In this document: positions 7,177 to 15,081 of the stretch, in pieces | Layout: each line of letters begins with the position of its first letter | Numbering within the stretch: position 1 is the stretch's first letter | NCBI GenBank assembly: GCA_046261875.1 | Contig: JBHENW010000028.1 | Location: forward strand, 1 to 30,674 | Source of the DNA: JBHENW01 sp046261875 | Lineage (GTDB): Bacteria; Acidobacteriota; Thermoanaerobaculia; UBA5066; Gp7-AA6 | Direction: 5' to 3' | DNA length: 30,674 nucleotides | Made by a program: the position numbers and the translations under genes | The notes under the pieces: model-generated | Seen by the model: only the letters and a program-made list of their open reading frames with translations | Databases searched by the model: none | Told to the model about the DNA's origin: nothing

Positions 7177-9102
7177 GTGAGCGCGCCCTCGCACGGCTAT
7201 CCGCGTCCACAGCTCCAACGCGCCGATTGGGTCTCGCTCAACGGGGAATGGGACTTCGCGCTCGACCGCCAGACCCGCTGGGGTCGTCCCGAGCAGGTCC
7301 GGTGGAACGCCGGGATCCGCGTCCCCTTCTCCCCCGAAACGCCCGCCAGCGGGATCGGCGACCCGGGCTTCTACCGCGCCTGCTGGTACCGCCGGGAGTT
7401 CGAAGCGCCGAAGCTCGCGGAGGGGGACCGTCTGCTGCTCCACTTCGGGGCGGTGGACTACTCCGCGCGCGTCTGGATCAACGGAGCGCCGGCGCTGCGG
7501 CACGAAGGGGGATACACGCCCTTCACCGTGGACGTGACTCCGTTCCTGCGGGAGGGAAGTCAGGAAGTCGTCGTCCGGGCGCAGGACGAGCCGAGCGATC
7601 TCGGCAAGCCCCGGGGGAAACAGGACTGGAAGCTCCAACCGCACGCCATCTGGTATCCCCGCACGACCGGGATCTGGCAGACGGTCTGGCTCGAGCGCGT
7701 GCCGCGCACCTGGATCCGCCAGATCCGCTGGACGCCCAACCTCGAGCGCTGGGAGATCGGGCTGGAAGCGTCTCTCGGAGGGCAGCGGCGCGGCGGCTTC
7801 TGGCTCTCCGTGAAGCTGCGCGCCGGAAACATGCTGCTCGCCGACGACAGCTACCGCGTGATCGCCGGCGAGGTGCATCGCCGCATCGCGTTCTCCGATC
7901 CCGGAATCGACGACTTCCGCAACGAGCTGCTCTGGAGCCCCGCCTCCCCGCTGCTCATCGAAGCGCACTTGCAGCTCTGGGCGGGGCGCGGTGAGCTCGT
8001 CGACTCGGCCCGCAGCTACACGGCCTTGCGCTCCGTCGCCGTGCAGGGAGACCGCATCCTGTTGAACGGCCGGCCGTACGCCCTGCGGCTCGTGCTGGAT
8101 CAGGGCTACTGGCCGGAGACGGGGTTGACGCCTCCCGACGACGACGCGCTGCGGCGCGACGTCGAGCTGGCGCGCCAGATGGGATTCAACGGCGTCCGCA
8201 AGCACCAGAAGATCGAGGATCCTCGCTATCTGTATTGGGCCGACAAGCTCGGACTGCTCGTCTGGGAGGAGATGCCGAGCGCTTACCGCTTCACGAAGCG
8301 CTCCGTCGAAAGGCTCACGCGCGAGTGGGAGCAGGCGATCGAACGGGATTACAGCCACCCGTGCATCACGGCGTGGGTCCCCTTCAACGAGTCCTGGGGC
8401 GTCCCCAACCTCCCGCAGAACGCCGCCGAGCGCCATTACGTCCAGGCCCTCTACCACCTGACCAAGACGCTCGACCCGACGCGCCCGGTCGTCGGCAACG
8501 ACGGCTGGGAGAGCGTCGCGACGGACATCATCGGCATCCATGACTACGACGGCGATCCCGAGCGCATCGAAAAGCGGTACTACGCCGACGAGGCCCTTTC
8601 GAAGCTGATCCGGCGGGAGCGGCCGGGAGGCCGGGTCCTCGTACTCGAGGGGCATACGGATCAGCCGGTCATGCTCACCGAGTTCGGAGGCATCGCGCTG
8701 GCTCCCGACGGGGAGACGTGGGGTTACTCGCGCGTCCAGAGCCCGCGCGATCTTGCCGACCGCTATCGCGCCCTGCTCGAGGCCGTCCGGTCCTCGCCGC
8801 TGCTTGCGGGGTTCTGTTACACGCAATTCGCCGATACGTACCAGGAAGCGACCGGGCTGCTCTATGCCGACCGGCGGCCGAAGATCCCGCTCGAAGAGAT
8901 CTACGAGGCGACGCGGGGGCATCCTCCGCCGCCCGTGCGCCGCCCGCCGGAGCTGATCACCGCGACCCCGGTCACCTCGGGGGTCCACGGAGACACGGGC
9001 CCCTCCGGGGCGGAGCCGGAGAACGCGGCGCTCCAGAACACCGGCGCCGCGCTGCAGGAAGAGACGGTCCCGGCCGGGGAAGAGACTCACAGGAATCGCT
9101 GA
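7177..9102 (+). CDS. Glycoside hydrolase family 2 (beta-galactosidase/glucuronidase-like)
   Basis: This 641-aa cytoplasmic enzyme has the GH2 order: N-terminal sugar-binding jelly roll (about 10-175, with LNGEWDFALD, YSARVWINGAPALRHEGGY and PRTTGIWQTVWLE), an Ig-like middle domain (about 180-285), and a TIM barrel (about 290-580). The acid/base is Glu405 in PFNESWG and the nucleophile is Glu502 in MLTEFGG, both typical of the family. No signal peptide is seen. The C-terminal 65 residues are Pro/Ala/Glu-rich and low complexity. The GTG at 7177 is the start; no clear Shine-Dalgarno is seen. The gene is followed by galT and galK, so release of galactose from a beta-galactoside is the likely role (inference); family members also cleave glucuronides and mannosides. 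Confidence 0.93.
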   Translation: MSAPSHGYPRPQLQRADWVSLNGEWDFALDRQTRWGRPEQVRWNAGIRVPFSPETPASGIGDPGFYRACWYRREFEAPKLAEGDRLLLHFGAVDYSARVWINGAPALRHEGGYTPFTVDVTPFLREGSQEVVVRAQDEPSDLGKPRGKQDWKLQPHAIWYPRTTGIWQTVWLERVPRTWIRQIRWTPNLERWEIGLEASLGGQRRGGFWLSVKLRAGNMLLADDSYRVIAGEVHRRIAFSDPGIDDFRNELLWSPASPLLIEAHLQLWAGRGELVDSARSYTALRSVAVQGDRILLNGRPYALRLVLDQGYWPETGLTPPDDDALRRDVELARQMGFNGVRKHQKIEDPRYLYWADKLGLLVWEEMPSAYRFTKRSVERLTREWEQAIERDYSHPCITAWVPFNESWGVPNLPQNAAERHYVQALYHLTKTLDPTRPVVGNDGWESVATDIIGIHDYDGDPERIEKRYYADEALSKLIRRERPGGRVLVLEGHTDQPVMLTEFGGIALAPDGETWGYSRVQSPRDLADRYRALLEAVRSSPLLAGFCYTQFADTYQEATGLLYADRRPKIPLEEIYEATRGHPPPPVRRPPELITATPVTSGVHGDTGPSGAEPENAALQNTGAALQEETVPAGEETHRNR

Positions 9103-9113
9103 GCGCCCGGCGC

Positions 9114-10193
9114 ATGGAGAAGCTCGTCCTGAGGAAACCGGATGGGCGCCCGCTCCTCCTCTACGCGCGCGAGCCGATCGCGCCCCTCGTCGCGACGAGC
9201 CCGGCCGCGGAGCGGCCCGCGACACGTAACCACCTCCGGTGGCACCCGCTGCGCGGGGAGTGGGTCGCTTATGCCACGCACCGCCAGGACCGGACGTTCC
9301 TCCCTTCGGAGTTCAACCCGCTCGCTCCCACGACGGACCCCGCGCGGCCGACCGAGCTCCCGGCGGGCCGCTACGACGTGGCGGTGTTCGAGAACCTCTT
9401 TCCGACGCTGAGCCTCGCCGCCCCCGACTCGCCCCGCGCGCTCGTCGAGACCCGTCCGGGCCGAGGCGTCTGCGAAGTCGTCGTGTTCACGCAGGATCCG
9501 CGGGCGACCCTCGGCAGCCTCCCGCTCGCGCACCTCGAGCTCCTGTTCGAGGTCTGGGCGGACCGCTATGCGGAGCTCGGTGCCCGGGCGGAGGTGCAGT
9601 ACGTCTTCCCCTTCGAGAACCGGGGCGTCGAAGTCGGGGTCACCCTGACGCACCCGCACGGCCAGATCTATGCCTACCCGTTCGTCCCGCCGATACCGGC
9701 GCGGGAGCTGGAGATGCAGGCGGCCCATCGCGAGGCGCACGGCCGCGGCCTGCTCGAGGACCTGATCGCCGGCGAGCTCGCCGAAGGGACGAGGACGATC
9801 TACGTCGGAGAGCGCGCGGCGGCGTTCCTGCCCGTCTGCGCGCGCTGGGCTTATGAAGTCTGGGTCGCGCCGCGACGGCCGGTGCCGTCGCTGCCGGAGC
9901 TGGACGCCGCGGATCGGGCGGACATGGCCCGCGCGCTCAAGACGGTCCTGCTCAAGTACGACGCGCTGTGGAACCGCCCCTTCCCCTACGTCCTCGTTTT
10001 CCACCAGGCGCCGACGGACGGACGGGAGCACCCGGAGGCGCACCTCCACATCGAGATCTATCCCGCTTACCGGAAGAAGGACCGCTTGAAGTACCTGGCG
10101 GGCAGCGAGCTCGGAGCCGGCGCGTTCACCGCCGACACCCTCCCCGAAGAAAAAGCGGCGGAGCTGCGAGCCGTCGAGGTCCGCCTTGAGTGA
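9114..10193 (+). CDS. galT: Galactose-1-phosphate uridylyltransferase
   Basis: This 359-aa enzyme exchanges UMP between UDP-glucose and galactose-1-phosphate in the Leloir pathway. It shows LRWHPLRGEWVAYATHRQ (41-58), YDVAVFENLFPTL (87-99), and the active site THPHGQIYAYPF with the nucleophilic His182 (HPHGQ 180-184). The C-terminal domain has the second HIT-like half (EAHLHIEIYP). The N-terminal Cys-x-x-Cys zinc ligands found in many GalT proteins are absent; the aligned stretch reads EFNPLAP. ATG 9114 lies 11 nt after the GH2 stop. The stop overlaps galK by 8 nt. Confidence 0.93.
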   Translation: MEKLVLRKPDGRPLLLYAREPIAPLVATSPAAERPATRNHLRWHPLRGEWVAYATHRQDRTFLPSEFNPLAPTTDPARPTELPAGRYDVAVFENLFPTLSLAAPDSPRALVETRPGRGVCEVVVFTQDPRATLGSLPLAHLELLFEVWADRYAELGARAEVQYVFPFENRGVEVGVTLTHPHGQIYAYPFVPPIPARELEMQAAHREAHGRGLLEDLIAGELAEGTRTIYVGERAAAFLPVCARWAYEVWVAPRRPVPSLPELDAADRADMARALKTVLLKYDALWNRPFPYVLVFHQAPTDGREHPEAHLHIEIYPAYRKKDRLKYLAGSELGAGAFTADTLPEEKAAELRAVEVRLE

Positions 10194-11310
10194 AACGGAC
10201 CCGGGCGGACGGCCGGCTCCCCGATTCGCGGAGCTCTACGGCCGCGACCCTCAGGTCACGGCGCTGGCGCCCGGCCGGGTCAACCTGATCGGGGAGCACA
10301 CGGACTACAACGGCGGCTTCGTCCTGCCGACCCCGATTCCCCAGCGCACCCGTGTCGAGCTTTCCGCGCGAGTGGACCGAATCGTGCGTGTCTGGAGCGA
10401 GAACCTCCGGGAAGACCGCCCGGCAGAATACCTTCTCGGGGAGGAGGCGGCCGGCCGCGGGTGGATCGACTACGTGCAGGGGATCACGATGGTCCTCCGC
10501 GAGGAGGGCTCGCGGCTCGCGGGGTTCGACGCGCGGATCGCCTCGGAAGTCCCGCTCGGCGCTGGACTGGCCTCGAGCGCCGCTCTGGAGATCGCCCTGC
10601 TGCGCGCGCTGCGGGACGCTTTCGATTTGAAGCTCGACGGCCGAGCGATGGCCCTGCTGGGCCGCAGGGCTGAAAACGACTTCGTCGGCGCGCGGGTGGG
10701 GATCATGGACCAGATGGTCTGCAGCCTCGGCTCGGAAAACGCGGCGCTATTCCTCGACGCGCGGAACCTGGAAGGCCGGCAGATTCCCATTCCACCGGAC
10801 GGAGAGATCGGCGTCGTCGATTCCGGAGTGCGGCACAGCCACGCCGGCGGCGAGTACGGAACGCGGCGAAGGGAGTGTGAGGAGGCGGCGCGTCTGCTCC
10901 GGGTGGGGCTGCTCCGCGACGTGCAGGACGCGCCCCGGCCTCCCTGGGAGCGTCTGCCGGAGCCCCTGAACCGCCGCGTGCGGCACGTCGTCACGGAGAA
11001 CGCGCGGGTGCTGCGTGCGACGGAGGCTCTGGGAACCGGAGACCTGCCCGCTCTCGGCGCCCTGTTTCTCGAATCCCACCGCTCGCTGAGGGACGACTTC
11101 GAGGTCTCCATTCCCGAGCTCGACATGATCGTGGACGGCGCCCGCGCCGACCCGGCGATCCACGGCGCCCGGATGACGGGCGGAGGGTTCGGAGGATCCG
11201 TCGTCCTCATGGGGACGCGAGGAGAAACCGGGGCAGCCGCGCGCCGGGTTGCCCGCTCTTATGGCGAGAAAACCGGTCGCGCGGCCCGAGTTCTACTTCC
11301 GCTTGGTTGA
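10186..11310 (+). CDS. galK: Galactokinase
   Basis: This 374-aa GHMP-family kinase phosphorylates galactose at C1. Motifs are the galactokinase signature GRVNLIGEHTDYNGG (30-44), the GHMP ATP-binding loop PLGAGLASSAALE (123-135), the catalytic aspartate region GARVGIMDQM with Asp175, and the C-terminal GARMTGGGFGGSVV. The start is TTG at 10186, 8 nt inside galT in another frame; an ATG is not available near the motif, and overlap with galT supports this start. The gene runs convergently into the 70-aa gene at 11293, overlapping it by 18 nt. Confidence 0.94.
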   Translation: MSETDPGGRPAPRFAELYGRDPQVTALAPGRVNLIGEHTDYNGGFVLPTPIPQRTRVELSARVDRIVRVWSENLREDRPAEYLLGEEAAGRGWIDYVQGITMVLREEGSRLAGFDARIASEVPLGAGLASSAALEIALLRALRDAFDLKLDGRAMALLGRRAENDFVGARVGIMDQMVCSLGSENAALFLDARNLEGRQIPIPPDGEIGVVDSGVRHSHAGGEYGTRRRECEEAARLLRVGLLRDVQDAPRPPWERLPEPLNRRVRHVVTENARVLRATEALGTGDLPALGALFLESHRSLRDDFEVSIPELDMIVDGARADPAIHGARMTGGGFGGSVVLMGTRGETGAAARRVARSYGEKTGRAARVLLPLG

Positions 11311-11505
11311 GCTCGAACGGCCCGACGGTTTCCGGTCGCCCTTGTCGCCCTGTCCGGGCTTGGACACGGTCTTCGCCGAGCGTCGGCGGTCCTGAGTCAG
11401 CGAACGGCCGACGTCTTCCACCTCGTTGAAACGCCCGGCGGAATCCCGCCGGACGAAGCGTTTGTCCCCCTTGTTGGGTTCGATGAGCTCTCTCTTGCCG
11501 GCCAT
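11293..11505 (-). CDS. Small basic KRELIEP-type conserved hypothetical protein
   Basis: This 70-aa, strongly basic and probably disordered protein begins MAGKRELIEPNKGDKRFVRR, followed by DSAGRFNEVEDVGRSLTQDR and a Lys/Ser/Gly-rich tail ending STKRK. From memory the pattern KRELIEP-GDKRYVRRD-GRF-DVGRSL recurs in small uncharacterised bacterial proteins; this cannot be checked here. A Shine-Dalgarno (AGGAAGG) precedes the ATG at 11505. It is third in a minus-strand set after the HHE gene and the Gly/Ser/Arg-rich gene. The 3' end overlaps the end of galK by 18 nt, tail to tail. Confidence 0.8.
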   Translation of the reverse strand: MAGKRELIEPNKGDKRFVRRDSAGRFNEVEDVGRSLTQDRRRSAKTVSKPGQGDKGDRKPSGRSSSTKRK

Positions 11506-11529
11506 TGCTGCCTTCCTGACTACCCGTTG

Positions 11530-11778
11530 TTACTTTTTCTTCGACCCGCCGCGCGAGCTGCCGCCGCGGGAGCTGCTGCCGCCGCGCGAGCTGCCACCAC
11601 GGCTGCCGCCGCCGGAAGACCGGCCGCTGCGGCTGCCGCCGCCGGAAGACCGGCTGCCGCCGCCGGAAGACCGGCCCCGGCCACCGCCCGCGCCGCTGGA
11701 GGATCCACCGCGCGACGATCCGCCGCGCGAAGACCCGCCGCCGCCACCCCGACTCGAACCACCTCGAGTTGAAGCCAT
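11530..11778 (-). CDS. Small Gly/Ser/Arg-rich low-complexity protein with SKKK tail
   Basis: This 82-aa protein is almost wholly Gly, Ser and Arg: MASTRGGSSRGGGGGSSRGG, then repeated SSGGGSR and SSRGG units, ending RGGSKKK. A Shine-Dalgarno GGAGG (complement 11783-11787) lies 4 nt before the ATG at 11778. The composition resembles RGG/SR-type disordered RNA- or DNA-binding segments. The same SKKK end is found in the protein at 5908-6117. The neighbours are a hemerythrin protein upstream, whose own tail is Gly/Ser/Arg-rich, and the KRELIEP-type protein downstream. The function is unknown. Confidence 0.7.
   Translation of the reverse strand: MASTRGGSSRGGGGGSSRGGSSRGGSSSGAGGGRGRSSGGGSRSSGGGSRSGRSSGGGSRGGSSRGGSSSRGGSSRGGSKKK
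11601..11673. repeat. Short in-gene tandem repeat (22-nt unit, three copies)
   Basis: Three identical copies of GCTGCCGCCGCCGGAAGACC plus GG lie at 11601-11622, 11631-11652 and 11652-11673. Spacings of 30 and 21 nt are multiples of 3, so each copy encodes the same SSGGGSR-like unit of the Gly/Ser/Arg-rich protein. Length variation between strains would be in frame. Confidence 0.8.
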
Positions 11779-11792
11779 GCTTCCTCCTTCGA

Positions 11793-11804
11793 GCGCCTAG
11801 GCGC
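11793..11804. promoter_or_regulatory. 12-nt perfect palindrome upstream of the Gly/Ser/Arg-rich gene
   Basis: GCGCCTAGGCGC sits between the HHE stop (11824) and the Shine-Dalgarno of the next gene (about 11783-11787). It could be an operator or a small RNA hairpin near the ribosome site; the other Gly/Ser-rich gene also has an inverted repeat at the same place (6129-6144), with a different sequence. Confidence 0.3.
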
Positions 11805-11823
11805 CCATGTCAAGCCGACCCCT

Positions 11824-12543
11824 TCACACCTCGGCGCCGGTCCGCCCCCTCGGGCGGCGGCGCGACGAGGAGCTAGTGCGCGACCCGGACGACCGACCCG
11901 ATGCCCGGCCGCTTCGCGAGCCCGCGCGCGATCCGCCCCGGGACGCGCCTTCGAGCTCGCGCATCAACTCTTCCTTGCGGTCTTCCATCTCCGCGCCGAG
12001 CCGCTCCAGACCTTCGTCGCCGAAGAGGTCCTCGGTGGCGGGGAACAGCTCGCGCTCTTCCTCGTCGGCGTGGTGCTCGACGCCCTCCTGAAGGACGGTC
12101 ACCTTTGCGTCGTACTGGTCATCCTGGGGGCGCATCTCGGCGAGCTCGCCGAGGAGCGTCTTGACGATCTTGTGCTCTTCGAAAGACTCGCGCACGACCT
12201 TCTTGGGCTGCTCTTCCTGCGCTGTGCGGAAGGCCTGGTAGAAGATCTCCTCTTCGAGCTTCGCGTGGATGTCCAGCTCCATCGAGAGCTGCTGGAGGAT
12301 GCGCTTCTTCGTCTCGTACGCCCCCTCGCCGGCCGCTTCGTACTCCTTGAACAGAGCGCGCACGCGGTCGTGGTCTTCGCGAAGCATCTCCGTCGCCTTC
12401 ATGCCGCGCGACTCCTGCTCCTCGGATCCGGAGGAGAAGACCGATCCGATCTTCGACAGGAGTCCGCCCCGCTCTTCCTTCTCCGATTCCGACTCGCCGT
12501 TGCCGCCCTTGCGGCCGTTGCCCCCTCGAGTTCCTCTCGCCAT
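11824..12543 (-). CDS. Hemerythrin (HHE) protein with RGG/SR-like disordered ends
   Basis: This 239-aa protein has a Gly/Arg-rich start (MARGTRGGNGRKGGNGES), then an HHE four-helix domain (about 48-195) and a C-terminal Arg/Ser/Gly tail (SRGGSRAGSRSGRASGR from 201). The metal ligands appear complete: LREDHDRV (His58), LDIHAKLEEE (His93, Glu97/98), FEEHKIV (His124), EHHADEEE (His157, His158, Glu161/162). HHE proteins can carry a di-iron centre and take part in oxygen, NO or redox handling. ATG 12543 is preceded by AAAGGAG at 5 nt spacing, so it was preferred over upstream in-frame starts. It leads a minus-strand set of three small stress-type genes. Confidence 0.9.
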   Translation of the reverse strand: MARGTRGGNGRKGGNGESESEKEERGGLLSKIGSVFSSGSEEQESRGMKATEMLREDHDRVRALFKEYEAAGEGAYETKKRILQQLSMELDIHAKLEEEIFYQAFRTAQEEQPKKVVRESFEEHKIVKTLLGELAEMRPQDDQYDAKVTVLQEGVEHHADEEERELFPATEDLFGDEGLERLGAEMEDRKEELMRELEGASRGGSRAGSRSGRASGRSSGSRTSSSSRRRPRGRTGAEV

Positions 12544-12632
12544 GAAATCTCCTTTCAGCGTGTATTCGAATCGCGGCGGAGCAAGGTCCTCACGGAGCGC
12601 TCCACCTCCCGAGAAACCGTCTGTAATCGAAA

Positions 12633-12659
12633 GACACGGCCCGGACGGAGGGCCGTGTC
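12633..12659 (-). terminator. Hairpin terminator of the DUF2071 operon
   Basis: A perfect 10-bp stem pairs GACACGGCCC (12633-12642) with GGGCCGTGTC (12650-12659), with a 7-nt loop. On the minus strand it is followed by TTTCGATT. It separates the DUF2071 gene (ending 12875) from the HHE gene (starting 12543). Confidence 0.6.
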
Positions 12660-12874
12660 GTCCGCGTCGGCACCGGCGACCCACTCGTATCGGGGCGCCC
12701 GAGGTCGCATTGTTCCTGCGGTCGCGGCGCGGCGGGCGGCGACGCGACCTTGGGATTCAGTCTGGGCTCGTCGATTCTCACCGCGACCTCCGAAATGGCG
12801 AGGCCTGCGCGCACCGATGAAAATTCTGGTTGGGGACCCCGCGTGAGCGAAAAAGCAAGAAGCGAGCCAGCGAG
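12660..12874. other. Non-coding interval, 215 nt
   Basis: No reading frame with convincing composition or ribosome site is seen. A 7-bp inverted repeat (GGTCGCG at 12720-12726, CGCGACC at 12743-12749) is present without a T tract. It probably forms the 3' untranslated region of the DUF2071 operon before the terminator at 12633-12659. Confidence 0.4.
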
Positions 12875-13618
12875 TTACGCGACGGGCTGCGGCGCCCACA
12901 CGCGCACGTCGAGTCGCTTCGCGAAGTGCAGCAGGGGATCCCCGTCGATCGCGACACCCGCGGCGGCGGTCATCGTGTTGCGCCGGAGATCCGCTCGGGC
13001 GGGTTGCAGAGGCCACGGGTCGTGGTCGATCTCGACTCTGTGGACTTCCCCGTCTCCGGCGACGGTGTAGAGGCAGTAGCGTTCGGTCAGAAAGTATTCG
13101 AGCGTGCCCGGGATCGACTGAAAGGATGAGCTCGCCGGTGCATACCAGCCTTCGAACGCGGCGGGCGGCGGTCCGTCCCGCTCGGAGCGGTACGAAATCC
13201 CTTCTCCGAACGGCTCCGCGGACATTCGGGCGCGGTGATACGGCAGGCGGAAGAACTGGCGGGCGGCGGCGACGGCGAGCCGGTTGGCCGCGTCGAGGCT
13301 GAAGAAATAGACGCCCGGTTTCCCATCGAGCGTGACGTACGTCCGCACGTTGAGCTCGGGAAAACGGGAGGCGCCGGGGAAGGGCGGCAGGCCGCGCAAC
13401 CGCACGCCGCTCATCCAGAACGGGGTCACGGCGACCCAGGCCTCCCCTTCGAAGAGATCGAGCGGCAGCGCGCGGGGAACCAGGGGTCGCAGCGTCCCGA
13501 TCGGCGCCCGCCAGTGTGCGAAGAGCAGGTCGTGCCACCGTTGGAACATGAGCCAGGGCGCCGCGGGAGCGGGCCATGGGCGATGGGAAGATCCGGCCCG
13601 ATCGGGCCCGGCGCTCAT
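12875..13618 (-). CDS. DUF2071 (YqjF-like) protein
   Basis: This 247-aa protein carries the DUF2071 pattern related to the acetoacetate decarboxylase fold: MFQRWHDLLFAHWRAP, LVPRALPLDLFEGEAWVAVT, FWMSGVRLRGLPPFPGASRF, PELNVRTYV and GKPGVYFFSLDA. The reaction is unknown. The ATG at 13618 overlaps the stop of the upstream flavoprotein gene (ATGA), which fixes the start. It is the last gene of a three-gene coupled unit with a glycosyltransferase and a mutase-like enzyme. Confidence 0.9.
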   Translation of the reverse strand: MSAGPDRAGSSHRPWPAPAAPWLMFQRWHDLLFAHWRAPIGTLRPLVPRALPLDLFEGEAWVAVTPFWMSGVRLRGLPPFPGASRFPELNVRTYVTLDGKPGVYFFSLDAANRLAVAAARQFFRLPYHRARMSAEPFGEGISYRSERDGPPPAAFEGWYAPASSSFQSIPGTLEYFLTERYCLYTVAGDGEVHRVEIDHDPWPLQPARADLRRNTMTAAAGVAIDGDPLLHFAKRLDVRVWAPQPVA

Positions 13619-15081
13619 GCCGGTGCGGCGGCTGTCTCCAGGGCCCGCGCGGCCGATGGCGGAGAGTCGCGAAACTCTTCCGGCAACAGGCGGAGGTCCT
13701 GTTTTTCCTTGGGCGGGATCCGGTCGTTCCAGCAGTCTTCCGGCCGGCCGTGGATCAGACGCTCCACGCACTCCACGCCCATCTGCACCGAATGGTCCAT
13801 GTTCCCGATCTCGTACTTCCAGGCTCCGAACCGGCCGCGGGAGTAGATCTCCCGGCTCTCCAGATAGGGCTGGATCGTCGCGAGCGCTTCGTCGCGCCGC
13901 AACGAGGGAATCGGATACGTGTACTCACGCACGATGAGGTGGGTGTCCACGACGTCGCTCAAATCGGAGGGCGAAAGGAGCTTCGTCTTCACGAAACCCT
14001 CGATGACCTCCTCGACGACCGTGCCGAGGTTGACCGGCTTGTAGGCGGAGCGCGAGACCTCCGCCAGGAGCGAGTAGTGCGTCCGCGCGTCGGGCACGAC
14101 TTCGGGCGAGTAGTTGGACAGGTACGTCACTCGATAGTACGGACAGTTCTCCTCGGGGAAGTACATCCAGCACTTCGTCGAGGGAGTCGGCTGCCGCACG
14201 CCGACCCCGACGATCGCGCTGCCCGAGTGGAGCAAATGCGTGGCCGCCCCGCGGATCTCGGAGGGCGTGTCGACCATTCCGCGGATGAGCCAGTCCACCG
14301 GAACCGTGCTGATGAGCGTGTCGTACTCCTCGTCGGCGCCGTTCTTGAGCATCAGGCGCTTGCGCCGCGCGTCGAGCCCGATGACCTCCGCTCCGTAGCG
14401 GATCCGGCCTTCCAGCGTTGCGGCCACCCGCTCGAAGAGGCCGCCCGTGCCGCCGTACAGCGGGTACTTGAAGGTGTTGTTGGGGCCCCACGAGGCGTCC
14501 GCGCGGTCCAGGATCACGTTGGTCAGCATCCGCTCCAGGTCTACGACGGGCACGCGCTCGCCGATCCAGTGGGTGCCCATCATCTTCGGCGGGTGTGCCC
14601 ACACCTTGAAGTTGTACGGCATCATGAAGTACTCGGCGATCCCCTCGCCGAAGACCCCGTGAATCAATTGCTCGAAGTTCTCGTAGTGCGCCGGGCCGCT
14701 GTTGCCCTTCTGGGCCCGCAATACTCCGAGGACGCACTTCAGAACGGCTTCGGGCGGAAGGTCCTTGATGTTGTTCTGGAACGGGTAGGGGAGAAACCGG
14801 TCCATCATCCAGACCCAGGCCTCCCGCATGAGCTCCTGGTATTCATCGCCCAGCATCCGGTCGAACAGCTCGTCGAAGTAGCGGAAGTGTGAGAAGAGCA
14901 CATGGCCGCCGATGTCGTAGGTGAACCCGTTGCGGCTCTTCTCGCTCGAAGCGAGGCCGCCCGGACCGGAACGGCCTTCGAGGACGACGAAGTCGTCGTA
15001 CCCGAGCTCCTGCAACCGGTACGCGGCGCCGAGTCCCGTCGGGCCGGCACCGATGATGACGATCTTCCCCGGCGGACGCAT
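13615..15081 (-). CDS. FAD-dependent oxidoreductase, UDP-galactopyranose mutase-like
   Basis: This 488-aa protein begins with a dinucleotide-binding fold (KIVIIGAGPTGLGAAYRL, 6-23) and VLEGRSGPGGLASS, then GGHVLFSH. Later it has MMPYNFKVWAHPP and SWGPNNTFKYPLYGGTGGLF, patterns shared by protoporphyrinogen-oxidase/amine-oxidase-type flavoproteins and UDP-galactopyranose mutase relatives. Some family members convert UDP-galactopyranose to the furanose form for cell-surface glycans. The gene follows a glycosyltransferase with a TGATG overlap and precedes DUF2071 with an ATGA overlap, favouring a glycan role. The exact substrate is not decided by sequence alone. Confidence 0.88.
   Translation of the reverse strand: MRPPGKIVIIGAGPTGLGAAYRLQELGYDDFVVLEGRSGPGGLASSEKSRNGFTYDIGGHVLFSHFRYFDELFDRMLGDEYQELMREAWVWMMDRFLPYPFQNNIKDLPPEAVLKCVLGVLRAQKGNSGPAHYENFEQLIHGVFGEGIAEYFMMPYNFKVWAHPPKMMGTHWIGERVPVVDLERMLTNVILDRADASWGPNNTFKYPLYGGTGGLFERVAATLEGRIRYGAEVIGLDARRKRLMLKNGADEEYDTLISTVPVDWLIRGMVDTPSEIRGAATHLLHSGSAIVGVGVRQPTPSTKCWMYFPEENCPYYRVTYLSNYSPEVVPDARTHYSLLAEVSRSAYKPVNLGTVVEEVIEGFVKTKLLSPSDLSDVVDTHLIVREYTYPIPSLRRDEALATIQPYLESREIYSRGRFGAWKYEIGNMDHSVQMGVECVERLIHGRPEDCWNDRIPPKEKQDLRLLPEEFRDSPPSAARALETAAAPA

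Noticed and set aside
12590..12814. Small minus-strand frame of 74 codons
   Set aside because: It runs through the terminator hairpin at 12633-12659, lacks a ribosome site and has shadow-like composition.
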